The notes below the pieces were generated by a model, which did no database searches, was not told the DNA's origin, and saw only the letters and a program-made list of their open reading frames with translations. 64,000 nt of DNA from Parapedobacter tibetensis (lineage in GTDB: Bacteria > Bacteroidota > Bacteroidia > Sphingobacteriales > Sphingobacteriaceae): NCBI RefSeq assembly GCF_024704835.1, contig NZ_JAMXBE010000018.1, positions 1-64,000 of the forward strand. Direction: 5' to 3'. Position 1 is the first letter of the stretch. Every line of letters starts with the position of its first letter. Positions 52,346 through 63,449 of the stretch are shown here, in pieces. The position numbers and the translations under genes were made by a program.

Positions 52346-52382
52346 CGCTAGGGGGCAAGAAGCTGATAGCCGATAGCTTAAT

Positions 52383-52413
52383 TTTGCAAGTTTGTATTAA
52401 ATCGATATATTTG
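52383..52413 (+). promoter_or_regulatory. eno promoter
   Basis: TTTG at 52383-52386, a 19-nt spacer and TATATTTG at 52406-52413: an exact match to the Bacteroidota consensus. Leader about 75 nt. Confidence 0.8.
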
Positions 52414-52482
52414 GCAAACAAAATTGATAGTGTATTGTTTACACTAAGTTCAGGGATGTCACTATATTATAGATAACCATAA

Positions 52483-53789
<1,307 letters not shown>

Positions 53790-53790
<1 letters not shown>

Positions 53791-53826
53791 AATTTACGGG
53801 GGGGGGGGCAATCCCCCCATAAATTT
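53790..53826. terminator. Bidirectional terminator with an 11-G run after eno
   Basis: AAATTTA (53790-53796) pairs with TAAATTT (53820-53826); inside, a run of eleven G (53798-53808) faces CCCCCC (53813-53818). It serves eno and the converging GH43 gene. Confidence 0.8.
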
Positions 53827-53828
53827 TG

Positions 53829-55331
53829 TCAATCCCCAAACCCGTAAGCGCTTACTTCCGCTAGACCAGGTTGTGGCTGCGTGTCATGGCCGGATACCGG
53901 CTCCAACTTGAAATAACGGAATTGCTTTTGTTGCTGCAAATCCACATATTGCCGCAAACGATTAATGTTATTCAATTCGAACACACCTAAACTTTCCCAT
54001 GTTTCATTATCATTGCCCACAAAAATTTCCAGCTCCTTCACTTTACGGTCGCCATTTTTCTGGGAAACAATAAAGCCATCGACTTTCCTTACTTCACCCA
54101 TATCTACTGTAATCCAATGATCGGGATAATTTGTCGGGTCTGAAGAATAGCGGGTAATCCAATACGTGGTTAAATCATTATCGATCAAGCGGATAGCCAG
54201 GCGACTATTGTTGATTTCCTCCGAGCTGAATCCGGCGATCGACCAATCGTCCTTCGGATAGATCAGCCGGATGGTTTCGCCGGACGGCCGCTTTTGTGCG
54301 GTTTCGATGGGTACAGGCTCCCCGAAATTGGGTGTTCCATCGGTATTCCATGTAAACCGCTGGATACGGGGGTTGCGGCTGCCACCACCTGGGTTGGTGC
54401 GCGCATGGTAAATGATCCAGTCTTCCGTGCCGTCCGGCGATTTGAAGAATCCGTTATGCCCTGGTCCGTAGGCATTGCTCTCCGCTTTCATTGAAAAAAC
54501 GGGTTCCGGCTTTTTTGTCCAATCGGCCGGACTCATGGGATCTCCATCTTCCTGAAGTGTCAACAAACCGAGGCAATAGCCATCCACCCAATAACCGCTA
54601 CCTGAATAAACCACAAATACGCTCCCTTGAGGATTAATCAGTACCTGTGGGCCTTCGTTAATCGGATTCCCGTTTTTTTCCCAATCGTAGGTGGGCGAAG
54701 CGATGATCACTTTTTCACTGGAGATGGTCCACGGATTGCTCATTTCCGCAATATAGATATGCTGTGGCGGCGCTCCCGCATTGCCCCCCGACCACAACAT
54801 GTACAATTGCCCATTGTGCCGAAATACCGTACCGTCGATTGCCCATTGGTCTGATGCGTCGGCTACTTTTCCCTTCAGCTCCCAATTACCTTCCACCGGG
54901 TTGGGCGAGGTATTCTCGACCACATACATGCGGTGGTTGGCGTTTTGCCCATTGTCGGCAGCAAAATAAAAATACCATTTACCGTCAATCTCATGGAGTT
55001 CGGGTGCCCATAGATTCCTCGAATAGGGCATTCCAGTGGGCGGAATCCATACCTCGTGCCTACGTGCCGAAGCGAGTTCTGATAAATTCTCGGTCTCCAA
55101 GATCACCAACCTACCACCGTGTGTATACGTGTAGTAATAGGTTCCGTTTTTCTGGGTCACCCATGGATCCGGGCCACCAGGCAAAATCGGGTTTGTAAAT
55201 GTACTGTCTACAATAAGTCCTGACAGATCTTCCTGTGGTTCCGGATTATCCGTCCAGCCGGGCAATTTCTCGCATGCGCTCCACAGTATTGCACAACCGA
55301 GTGCACATACATTAAAAATCAATCGTTTCAT
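53829..55331 (-). CDS. GH43 glycoside hydrolase lipoprotein with C-terminal discoidin (F5/8C) domain
   Basis: Surface or periplasmic arabinan/xylan-type debranching enzyme. 500 residues; lipobox LWSAC puts the anchor at Cys20. The five-bladed GH43 propeller (about 45-345) carries the three catalytic acids: Asp55 in LPGGPDPWV (base), Asp166 in QWAIDGTVF and Glu226 in NPINEGPQV (acid). YGPGHNGFF and IIYHARTNP are typical family motifs. Residues 360-500 are an F5/8C carbohydrate-binding-like domain (WSIAGFSSEE, YPDHWITVDMGEV, FRYFKLEPVSGHD) shared with the next protein. Last gene of the PUL. Confidence 0.9.
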   Translation of the reverse strand: MKRLIFNVCALGCAILWSACEKLPGWTDNPEPQEDLSGLIVDSTFTNPILPGGPDPWVTQKNGTYYYTYTHGGRLVILETENLSELASARRHEVWIPPTGMPYSRNLWAPELHEIDGKWYFYFAADNGQNANHRMYVVENTSPNPVEGNWELKGKVADASDQWAIDGTVFRHNGQLYMLWSGGNAGAPPQHIYIAEMSNPWTISSEKVIIASPTYDWEKNGNPINEGPQVLINPQGSVFVVYSGSGYWVDGYCLGLLTLQEDGDPMSPADWTKKPEPVFSMKAESNAYGPGHNGFFKSPDGTEDWIIYHARTNPGGGSRNPRIQRFTWNTDGTPNFGEPVPIETAQKRPSGETIRLIYPKDDWSIAGFSSEEINNSRLAIRLIDNDLTTYWITRYSSDPTNYPDHWITVDMGEVRKVDGFIVSQKNGDRKVKELEIFVGNDNETWESLGVFELNNINRLRQYVDLQQQKQFRYFKLEPVSGHDTQPQPGLAEVSAYGFGD

Positions 55332-55397
55332 AGCATATTTGTTTTTAAAGGTTTGACAGATGATGTACTTGTGCTGAATGGAATACTATTCCAACTT

Positions 55398-56549
55398 TCA
55401 ATAATAATATGTGCCCGCTTCCGCTAGACCGGGCTGCTGTTGAGCGTCATGACCTGAAACGGGCACCAGCTTGAAGTATCTGAACGACTTCCGTTGTGGC
55501 AAGTCTATATGTTGGTTTTCGCGGTCGATATTGGCCAAGCTAAACAAACCTAAGTTTTCCCACGACTCGTTATCATCGCTGATGTGTACTTCCAATTCCC
55601 GGATCTTACGGTCGCCGTTTTTCTGGGCAAAGAAAAAGCCGTCCACGTCCAGTACTTCATCCATATCTACGGTGAGCCAATGGTCGGGATAAGTCGGGAT
55701 CGGGCCGCTATCTCCGGACCAGTTAGCAATCCAGAAGGTCCCTGCATCGCCATCGAGGACTTTCTCCGCCAGCCGACCACCCCTTGTCTCCTCGGAACTG
55801 AAACCTGCGATTGACCATGTTTCTCTAGGGTGAGTTGTTCGCTCAGTGACGATATAGTCCACTGGATCGATGGTTTGATTGGCCGCATAAAATGTGTCTA
55901 TTGCCAATGAAGTTGGTTTATAGCGCGTGCGAAAGTTAAACTGGGTCTCCGCTTTAAACTGCGGAAGTAAGGTTTGGTTGAGCGCGGGGCCGGTAACGAC
56001 GTGCGCGGAGTCTCCTGCACCTGTCTGGTAAGAAACAACGGTACCCAACAAGGTCGAATCAGCTGATTCCGGAAACCAATTAATGATAAGGTCTTCCCCA
56101 TCTTTTCTCACGTTATCGATAATCCGATTGTTGAGGTTGTCGCTGTAGCTTTGGCCATACACCCGGCCAAATATCTCGGAACGCATGGATTGGTTTCCCT
56201 GATTATCAAAGGTACGGACCTCAAACGTATAGATGCCCTCGGCAATTTCTGGAATGACCACCTCCTTGTAACCGGCAATCTCATTTGGAGCAATGTCTGT
56301 CTCAAAAACACCCTCCGCCCCCCAGGTGACACGCATTTTCGCGATCCGAGAATCCGTGCTGATGAGGGATCGAATAGCCGCTCGGTTATTGCCAGGCTTG
56401 AACAGCAACGAATCTACCCGGCCGGGGTAAACTTTTTCGGCGTTTTCCAGGTAATCTCGGTAGTGATAGTCAATCGGAGTACATTGCGCGAGCAACAGGG
56501 CCATGGTGAGCAGCACCCCTGCTTGTATATTTATCCTTCTCAATTTCAT
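55398..56549 (-). CDS. DUF4998 surface lipoprotein with C-terminal discoidin domain
   Basis: 383 residues; lipobox LLLAQC anchors it at Cys23. After YLENAEKVYPGRVDSL the DUF4998 region runs to about residue 235, with two Ig/FN3-like beta domains (LISTDSRIAKMRVTWGAEGV, EIAEGIYTFEVRTFDNQGN). Residues about 242-383 are an F5/8C domain (WSIAGFSSEETRGGRLAEKV, YPDHWLTVDMDEVLDVDGFF, KSFRYFKLVPVSGHDAQQQP) closely similar to the tail of the GH43 protein. Such proteins sit beside SusD as surface glycan-binding proteins; binding has not been shown here. Confidence 0.85.
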   Translation of the reverse strand: MKLRRINIQAGVLLTMALLLAQCTPIDYHYRDYLENAEKVYPGRVDSLLFKPGNNRAAIRSLISTDSRIAKMRVTWGAEGVFETDIAPNEIAGYKEVVIPEIAEGIYTFEVRTFDNQGNQSMRSEIFGRVYGQSYSDNLNNRIIDNVRKDGEDLIINWFPESADSTLLGTVVSYQTGAGDSAHVVTGPALNQTLLPQFKAETQFNFRTRYKPTSLAIDTFYAANQTIDPVDYIVTERTTHPRETWSIAGFSSEETRGGRLAEKVLDGDAGTFWIANWSGDSGPIPTYPDHWLTVDMDEVLDVDGFFFAQKNGDRKIRELEVHISDDNESWENLGLFSLANIDRENQHIDLPQRKSFRYFKLVPVSGHDAQQQPGLAEAGTYYY

Positions 56550-56600
56550 GTTGTATATAGATTTAAAGATCGTAGTAAAAACTAACCTAGCTGTATTAGG

Positions 56601-57803
56601 CTATTCCGCCCGGCCAAAAAAAGTGAGTTCGCCCATAGATACATCCGAATTGCCACCCCAGGTATCTGTTGTTTTCCATCGCCAATAACGGTAGGCTTCT
56701 TCCTGGTATTCTACTTCAAATTCTTCCCCGGCACGCGCATAGTTGAAATCATCGGTTGTTTGCTCGCCCAGCGGCAATCCGGAAGGTTTTATCGACGTGT
56801 AGGTTCCCACCTGTGTCCAGGATTCCCAGCTGCCGTCTGGATTGGGTGCATTCGAACCCCACAATTCAAAAACTTTAGGGTGATTGAATTGATATTCGTG
56901 GTTTAACCGGGAATACATCAGGAAGCGGCTCAGATTTGCAGCTACACCCATATCGAAGGTGAAATGCTGAGGTATCCCAGTGCCTGGAGCTGTGTGGAAA
57001 ATGGTGCTGGATACCCAATCGGCACCATCCCAAAGTACTTGCGTAGAATAGAAATTGGAGTGCTTGACGTGGGTATCTGTAGGCAAATTGTACTGTCTGA
57101 ATAGCGACTTGTCCATCATTATTTCGAAAACGGGGACAAAAGGCCGGATTAAGGTGTCCGATCGGTTGTTCCAACGGTCTGTTACAAAAATGCCGAATTC
57201 CCGTTCAACCGCAGGAAAGCCCCGTATACTGAACCCTCCAGAGGAAAGCTTGGTGTAAAAGTCCCGCGCCGTTTCCCATTCACCCAGGTCATTTTTTGCC
57301 AGCACATGGATAACGAGCGGAGCTTCTGCCATATTTTCGAAACGGACTTGGATGCCACCAAAGGTGGCGTTTAGATTACCCTCCCCGGCCAGTGTTTCGA
57401 GTGTTTGCAGGTAGGGCGGTGTCAACGCCGTAATCGTGATGCTTTTGGCAGCCGATTCGACTTCACCGACACCTACTGCGATGAGGTCGACTTGATAATC
57501 GCCAGCTGCAGCAAATCCGTCTACGGTAATCGAATTTTTGTAAATGGAAGATTTACTCTCACGGACACGACCATCAGCCATCGTATAAACCGCTTTGATG
57601 TATCGGAGGTCGCTACTGGCCGGCAGTTCATAGCTAATGATGGCACCACCAGCGATGCTCTCTGCTTCATACGTAGTAATGGGATTAGGCGTTTCTCCTT
57701 GCCGAGAAGGGGCAGGCTCTAGACCCTCTGCGCAACTAAACAGGAGGAGGCAAATCCAGCCCCAACTGATCAGGCGTGTTGTATAGTTTGATAACGTGTG
57801 CAT
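56601..57803 (-). CDS. DUF4959/DUF5000-type surface glycan-binding lipoprotein
   Basis: 400 residues; lipobox LLLFSC (Cys24). PSRQGETPNPITTYEAESIA then GGAIISYELPASSDLRYIKA is the DUF4959 start. A middle domain (LATLAGEGNLNATFGGIQVR-like) resembles DUF5126. The C-terminal about 150 residues (IPQHFTFDMGVAANLSRFLM, HPKVFELWGSNAPNPDGSWE) form the DUF5000 discoidin-like domain. The three domains usually occur in this order next to SusD, where they are thought to bind glycan on the cell surface. Gap of 39 bases to the SusD gene. Confidence 0.85.
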   Translation of the reverse strand: MHTLSNYTTRLISWGWICLLLFSCAEGLEPAPSRQGETPNPITTYEAESIAGGAIISYELPASSDLRYIKAVYTMADGRVRESKSSIYKNSITVDGFAAAGDYQVDLIAVGVGEVESAAKSITITALTPPYLQTLETLAGEGNLNATFGGIQVRFENMAEAPLVIHVLAKNDLGEWETARDFYTKLSSGGFSIRGFPAVEREFGIFVTDRWNNRSDTLIRPFVPVFEIMMDKSLFRQYNLPTDTHVKHSNFYSTQVLWDGADWVSSTIFHTAPGTGIPQHFTFDMGVAANLSRFLMYSRLNHEYQFNHPKVFELWGSNAPNPDGSWESWTQVGTYTSIKPSGLPLGEQTTDDFNYARAGEEFEVEYQEEAYRYWRWKTTDTWGGNSDVSMGELTFFGRAE

Positions 57804-57842
57804 ATCGATAATGTATGTTTTAAGTGATAATTATGTTTTTCT

Positions 57843-59780
57843 CTACCATAATGGAGATTGTAACAGCTTATCATTTCTCCGCAATTCATTGATACTGATC
57901 GGCCAGAAATAGTCCCGTTGTGTAAATGTCCGATTGTACATGACGACACGGCGGTAGTAAGTTTGTGGCGAATTTTGACGGTAATCCCAACCGAAGATAG
58001 GTGTATTTAACTCGTCTTGCGCTGTTTTCCATCGCCTTAGATCCCAAAAACGTTGGGATTCAAACGCCAACTCAATGGCACGTTCTTGGTGGATAATTTG
58101 TCGTAAACCTTCTTTGGTATTGGGTTTATTGGGATTTCTAGCGTGCTCGTTCCACGATTCTACCACTCCATCTAGTCCGCTTCGTTCTCGGATCAAATCC
58201 AGGTAATCAAAGACCTCATCACCGGGCCCGTTAATTTCGTTGAGGGCTTCCGCATAGAGGAGGTACAAATTGCCCAAGCGCATCATGGTGAACGGATAAG
58301 CATAGTTGGTAAATACGTTGTTTTCACCAATCACATTAAAGTAGCTCACCAATTTCTTGGGGGTATAGCCCGTACCGGAATATCGGGTAGGGGAATTCGT
58401 CGCCGCAGCATTGCCGCCGGGTCTGGCATTAATGGAAAAAGCAAGTTTGTCATCGGTATGGCTGCTCATGTAGTACCGTCCGCCATCAAAGGAAAGCGAT
58501 CCGTAGAAGCGGTCTTCTCGGTCAAAATGTAGGCCCACCGTGGTATAACCTGGGATCAGATCGTATTCGTAAGGCGACGCACCTAAAGGCACCTCGCGCA
58601 AGTCGAAACGTTTCGCGTAATCCCAGTCGTAGTCTTCTTCTATCGGAACACCGTTCTTGCTGTAAAATTTCATCGCCATGTTGAGCGTGGGTGCCATAAA
58701 ACCGCCCAAAGACTGGTTTGTGATTCGTGCCGGGTCTGCACTTCGCGGCGTAAACGCCCAGCCTTGTTCTGGTTGGTGAGCCCTGCTTCTGTTGTTAACC
58801 CAGATGGACTCGGGGTTATTCTGCCGTTCGGTAACGGCCTGCCGCAGGCTCATTTGATTGATGGTGCTTTGCTGTGGCTGGATGAGCATATTGGTAGGCG
58901 GAACCCATTTATACAGCGATCTGCCCGCCGCATGGGCTACCTCGATGGCTTCCCGACAGGCGTCAGCGGCTAACTGCCATTTTTCCACGCTGTGGGTGTC
59001 GTTGAACAAGGGTTGTCCCACGGCGTTTTGATAATTCGGGTAATCGGTATTGCCGTTGAATAAGGGGCTTGCCGCGGTCATCAGAATTTCCGCTTTCATG
59101 GCCTTGGCCACCAGCTGGGTAATTCGCCCATTGTCCTGTACAGGTGTCAACACATCCGGGAGGAGGGCAGGCATGGCTGCGTCAATCTTTCCGATGATAT
59201 AGGCAAAGACATCGTCGATCGGTTGCCGCTCATAATGCACATTTTCGGGGTCTTCAAAGGTTGGAATGTTTGTGTCCACAATGGGGATAGGCCCATAAAC
59301 GCGCAACAGGTAATAATGATAATAGGCTTTGAGAAATTCCACTTCGGCTGTCCACTGGTCTTTTTCCATTTGATCCATGTCCGGTACACTTTGAATATTC
59401 TCCAGGAAGATATTGCATTCGCGAATGCCCCGCCATAAGGGAGTTCCGCCCGCATTACCATCCCAATAATTAAGTAAAGGACTGTTGGAGTTTTGTCCGC
59501 CCATGGCAAGGTACCAATTGGGATAAGCAGATTGGGAGTAATTCGTGGTCGAGTTCAGCCAAAACTCATCCCCTCCCAATAAGGCCGGATTGCTGGTTAA
59601 ACTGAAACCACCGGGAATCCAACTGTAGCAGGTGAATAAGAAGCGCTCCGCCATCGTTTTCATCGAAAAAGCCTGTTTGAGTTCCGCGACATTATCGGGT
59701 ACGATATCCATGTATTTATTGCAGCTGCCGATGGATAACATGCCGAATAAAACCACTATTTTTATAATCTTAGTTGCCAT
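57843..59780 (-). CDS. SusD/RagB-family outer-membrane glycan-capture lipoprotein
   Basis: 645 residues; lipobox SIGSC (Cys20). TPR-rich helical SusD fold: CNKYMDIVPDNVAELKQAF, WRGIRECNIFLENIQSVPDM, FLKAYYHYYLLRVYGPIPIV, MMRLGNLYLLYAEALNEING, LRQIIHQERAIELAFESQRF and the end WDLRRWKTAQDELNTPI. SusD caps the SusC channel and captures the sugar. Follows SusC by 33 bases. Long for the family (usually 500-600). Confidence 0.96.
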   Translation of the reverse strand: MATKIIKIVVLFGMLSIGSCNKYMDIVPDNVAELKQAFSMKTMAERFLFTCYSWIPGGFSLTSNPALLGGDEFWLNSTTNYSQSAYPNWYLAMGGQNSNSPLLNYWDGNAGGTPLWRGIRECNIFLENIQSVPDMDQMEKDQWTAEVEFLKAYYHYYLLRVYGPIPIVDTNIPTFEDPENVHYERQPIDDVFAYIIGKIDAAMPALLPDVLTPVQDNGRITQLVAKAMKAEILMTAASPLFNGNTDYPNYQNAVGQPLFNDTHSVEKWQLAADACREAIEVAHAAGRSLYKWVPPTNMLIQPQQSTINQMSLRQAVTERQNNPESIWVNNRSRAHQPEQGWAFTPRSADPARITNQSLGGFMAPTLNMAMKFYSKNGVPIEEDYDWDYAKRFDLREVPLGASPYEYDLIPGYTTVGLHFDREDRFYGSLSFDGGRYYMSSHTDDKLAFSINARPGGNAAATNSPTRYSGTGYTPKKLVSYFNVIGENNVFTNYAYPFTMMRLGNLYLLYAEALNEINGPGDEVFDYLDLIRERSGLDGVVESWNEHARNPNKPNTKEGLRQIIHQERAIELAFESQRFWDLRRWKTAQDELNTPIFGWDYRQNSPQTYYRRVVMYNRTFTQRDYFWPISINELRRNDKLLQSPLW

Positions 59781-59813
59781 TTGAATAGTATTTATTATTG
59801 ATTACCTTCTGCC

Positions 59814-62800
59814 TTATAAGGTCATTAATATACCGAGATTGAATACACGCTGCAAGGGATACCGCAATCCAGAGCCTCCCATCTCGGGATCCCACAAATC
59901 GAATGCGCTAATATTAAAGAGATTGTTGCCACTGGCGTATATCCGAAACCGGTCGATCTTGTATCTGCGTGTAAAGTCGGAATCTAGTGTATATGCGATC
60001 TCCGCTTGTTTTAGACGGAGAAAAGCCCCGTCGCGCATCCAATAGGTACTGGTTTGTGTATTGTTAGGAAGGGGATTCTGACTGAGGCGGGGCCATAAGG
60101 CGTAGATATTCCGATTGTCTTCAGACCAGTGGCTATCGGCCCAGGGTTGTAGCACCGCATTTGGCGCACCCATGCTGCCAAAGGGAGCGGACCCACTATT
60201 ATTAGGATCATTGGGATCCCACGACAAAGGATTTATATGCATCGATGTGCGTGCCATCCCACTAAAGAAGAACGAGCAATCAAAGTTTTTGTAGCCGGTG
60301 GTCAGCCCAAATCCAAAATTGACCTGCGGTGTAGTAGGAAAGCCGATCGGCACGATATCGTTTGAATTGATCACACCGTCGCCATTGACGTCGAGGTATT
60401 TGATATCGCCACCCATCACCATTTGTCCGAAAGACTGCTGCGGACTATTGAATACCTCTTCGTCGTCAATAAACAAGCGCTCGGCAATGTATCCGCGGCG
60501 TTGATTCGCATCCAGTCCTATACGGCTCAGGTAGTCATGGTCGTAATTTGGTTCTTCATAGTAGAGGTATTTACCTCTGGCAAAAGTAAAGGTTCCCCTT
60601 CCCTGAAACCACAAATTTTGGTTGACACTCTGCATATAGGTTAACTCGGCGTCAAAGCCTTCACTTTGGTACTTTCCAAGGTTCGCAAGCACTTGTGCTG
60701 AGAGACCCATCGTGGAGGGTAGCGAAGCGCGCGGTTGTACGACGTTACTTCGTACCTGTCGAAAAATATCCCCTGTAAAACCGAACTTGCCGTTGAATAG
60801 ACCTAAATCTATACCGAGATTGGTCTGTCTTGATATTTCCCAAGTGACATAAGGATTGGCATAACGATTTATGGAAACACCATTCCTGTCATACTGTTCA
60901 TTTGGGGAAATCCCAAAAGTAAATCCACGACCACCGTTACTTAGGTTTACATTGGAAAGGTAGAAAAAGCGCTCGTCATTGATATTGTCGTTCCCGACTA
61001 ATCCATGGGTCAATCGGAGCCGTGCCGTGCTGAAAATATCACGAACAGGTTCCATAAAACGCTCATTATGTATGGTCCAGGCAATCCCAGCAGAAGGAAA
61101 GAAACCCCAACGGTAATTTTTTGCGAAAACCTCCGAACCATTGTAGCCAAAAGTGAACTGTGCGTGGTAGCGGTTGTCATACACATAGGTGAAGTTTCCG
61201 GAAAAACTGGCATTTCTGAACGGTAGGGTGGCGAGCAGAGAAGTCGTTCCGTCTCTCGGAAGGGTGATGCGGTTTCTGATCGTAGAAATCAGCATACCCG
61301 TTACGGAATGTTTATCCTGAAACGTACGAGAATAACTAAGCGCATTTTCCATATAGAAAAGCGACTCTTGGCCTCTTCCGTCTTCACTATAATCTAAGTA
61401 TTCAGTCCCGGTTAATGGATTAAGGGATAAGTAGGAATAGGAACCGGTATTGGGATCGACGGACCCCGGCATATAGTAAAACGGATTGTACTGCCTGCGG
61501 TACTCCATATAGGCGCTACGCGAAGCGTTAGCCAATCCCCGGTATTTCAGCCCTTCGACCCATTGGGACAGGTCTTGGTGGAGTTCAATCTGTACCTGCA
61601 TATTGCTTTGCGACCACTCCGAATAGCCTCGTACGATTTGGGCATAAGGATTAAGGTAGTTCGTACCACTTCCGTCATCGAAATTTCCAAAAAGTGGATG
61701 GCTAATGTACGATTGCTGTGGCCCGGGTTGGTATACGGGTTGGAACAACGCTGGGTTTGCACGCATGGCATTCCGGAAGGACGAACTCCCTCCCTCTGGG
61801 GGCCCGCTGTAATTCCTGAAATTGGCCACCGCACGCACCATTAACTGGGTGGACTTGGTAACGTTTACGTTGATGTTGCTGCGCAGGTTATAGACCTTAA
61901 AATCCACATTATTATTAAAATTATTGATTGGATTGACACGGATAAGCCCATCATCCTGTGTGAGGTTGCCACTTACAAGATAGCTGGCTACCCGTCCGCC
62001 GCCTGAAATGCTCAGGTTATAATTCTGTGTACGGGTGTTGGGTTTGGTGACTTCATCAAGCCAATTTACCGCAGGGTATTTAATGGGATCGGCACCTGCT
62101 GCCGTCATGGCAATTTTTTCTTCGCTGTAAAGTGTGAGGGCAAGTGGATCTCTCGTGAGGACGGCTTCATTGTGCATTTTCATAAAGGTTACGGGATCCG
62201 CAATCTCCGGCATACGCGTTGGCGTTGATAGGCGCTGCTCAGCCCGGAAAGTGATTTTTGGAGGCCCGTCTTTACCTAATTTGGTCGTAACCAATATCAC
62301 CCCGTTCGCTCCGCGGGATCCATACACAGCGGCTGCCGTTGCATCCCTTAGGATAGAGAAGCTGGCGATATCATCGACCGGGATTCGTGCCAAGTCATCC
62401 GAAGAAACTTCCATATTATCAATCAAAATCAATGGTCTACTGTTAACGCCGAACGTACCTACTCCACGGATGAAAAAGTCAGCATTGTCCAAACCGGGCT
62501 CGCCGCTACGCTGAAAGGATATCACTCCAGCCACCCGTCCTTGTAGTGCTCCAGTGAGGTTGCTGCTGGGAATCCGAAGTTCTTCCGGATTAATCGAAGA
62601 CACCGAGCCAATAAGGTCCGTTTTTCGCTGGCGTTGTCCAAAGGCAGTCACAACCGTTTCTTCCATCAAATTCTCGGCTTCAACCATAACGATATCAATG
62701 ACCTCTCTCCCCGAGGTGTTCACTTCCTGGGTTTCGAAACCAACCAAACTAAAAACCAACACGGAGTTGGCCGGTACATTTAAAATATACCGTCCATTTA

Positions 62801-63320
62801 AATCTGTGGTCGTCCCTACGCTTGGCCTGCTTTTTACAAATACGGAGACGCCGGTCAAAATTTGTCCCGTAGAATCCTGTACAATCCCTCGTATTTGCTG
62901 GTCTTGGATAAATGTGCGCGTTGGCAGCCGCTGAGGAGCATGGAGGTCAGGCTGCGTTGGCCGACTTTTTACTACAATTGTTTTTTTGTTAATCGTGTAG
63001 GTAACAGGTTGGCCTCGGAAACACTGTTCAAGAATTTCTTCTAGTAAGACATCCTTGAAATCCGCGGTGATGGATGTCGTTTTTGTAAGGGTCAACGGGT
63101 TATATAAGACGTTGTATCCGCTGGCCTTTCTAACCGTCTGCAGCATCTCCTCAAACGAACTGTTTTCGAGATGCACGGTTATCCGTTGCCCAAAGGTAAA
63201 TGCGTTGACATGTACGGTGCCAATAACGGTTAACAAGACAATGAGCTTCATAATCTTCAATAACATTATGGCATTACAAACGTTGAATCTATTTTGTAAT
63301 GCAGTATAGATTTTATACAT
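59814..63320 (-). CDS. SusC/RagA TonB-dependent transporter with N-terminal STN signalling domain
   Basis: 1168 residues. A hydrophobic export signal (about 22-42, MKLIVLLTVIGTVHVNAFTF; two other Met starts are possible) is followed by an STN domain (about 45-118; VHLENSSFEEMLQTVRKASG). Then come a carboxypeptidase-regulatory-like domain (about 148-220; GRYILNVPANSVLVFSLVGF), the plug (about 232-345; PSSNLTGALQGRVAGVI, YGSRGANGVILVTTK) and a 22-strand barrel ending in LQRVFNLGILMTL. The STN domain couples transport to an ECF sigma factor through FecR. Upstream is a FecR gene cut by the window edge. Confidence 0.95.
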   Translation of the reverse strand: MYKIYTALQNRFNVCNAIMLLKIMKLIVLLTVIGTVHVNAFTFGQRITVHLENSSFEEMLQTVRKASGYNVLYNPLTLTKTTSITADFKDVLLEEILEQCFRGQPVTYTINKKTIVVKSRPTQPDLHAPQRLPTRTFIQDQQIRGIVQDSTGQILTGVSVFVKSRPSVGTTTDLNGRYILNVPANSVLVFSLVGFETQEVNTSGREVIDIVMVEAENLMEETVVTAFGQRQRKTDLIGSVSSINPEELRIPSSNLTGALQGRVAGVISFQRSGEPGLDNADFFIRGVGTFGVNSRPLILIDNMEVSSDDLARIPVDDIASFSILRDATAAAVYGSRGANGVILVTTKLGKDGPPKITFRAEQRLSTPTRMPEIADPVTFMKMHNEAVLTRDPLALTLYSEEKIAMTAAGADPIKYPAVNWLDEVTKPNTRTQNYNLSISGGGRVASYLVSGNLTQDDGLIRVNPINNFNNNVDFKVYNLRSNINVNVTKSTQLMVRAVANFRNYSGPPEGGSSSFRNAMRANPALFQPVYQPGPQQSYISHPLFGNFDDGSGTNYLNPYAQIVRGYSEWSQSNMQVQIELHQDLSQWVEGLKYRGLANASRSAYMEYRRQYNPFYYMPGSVDPNTGSYSYLSLNPLTGTEYLDYSEDGRGQESLFYMENALSYSRTFQDKHSVTGMLISTIRNRITLPRDGTTSLLATLPFRNASFSGNFTYVYDNRYHAQFTFGYNGSEVFAKNYRWGFFPSAGIAWTIHNERFMEPVRDIFSTARLRLTHGLVGNDNINDERFFYLSNVNLSNGGRGFTFGISPNEQYDRNGVSINRYANPYVTWEISRQTNLGIDLGLFNGKFGFTGDIFRQVRSNVVQPRASLPSTMGLSAQVLANLGKYQSEGFDAELTYMQSVNQNLWFQGRGTFTFARGKYLYYEEPNYDHDYLSRIGLDANQRRGYIAERLFIDDEEVFNSPQQSFGQMVMGGDIKYLDVNGDGVINSNDIVPIGFPTTPQVNFGFGLTTGYKNFDCSFFFSGMARTSMHINPLSWDPNDPNNSGSAPFGSMGAPNAVLQPWADSHWSEDNRNIYALWPRLSQNPLPNNTQTSTYWMRDGAFLRLKQAEIAYTLDSDFTRRYKIDRFRIYASGNNLFNISAFDLWDPEMGGSGLRYPLQRVFNLGILMTL

Positions 63321-63395
63321 TTGGTTTACTTGGTTTGTGGTAATTAATAATTGTGTAAGTGTCCTGTTGTTAATTATATGGCCAAAGTATTTATG

Positions 63396-63420
63396 CCGGG
63401 GGCGGTTCGAGCGCTCCCGG
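63396..63420 (-). terminator. Hairpin between fecR and susC
   Basis: CCGGG(G)GCG pairs with CGC(T)CCCGG around a 7-nt loop. GC-rich, without a long U tract; may partly end the fecR transcript or stabilise the susC 5' end. Confidence 0.5.
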
Positions 63421-63449
63421 TATTCTTTCCTTGGCCTAGCAAGTATGCA

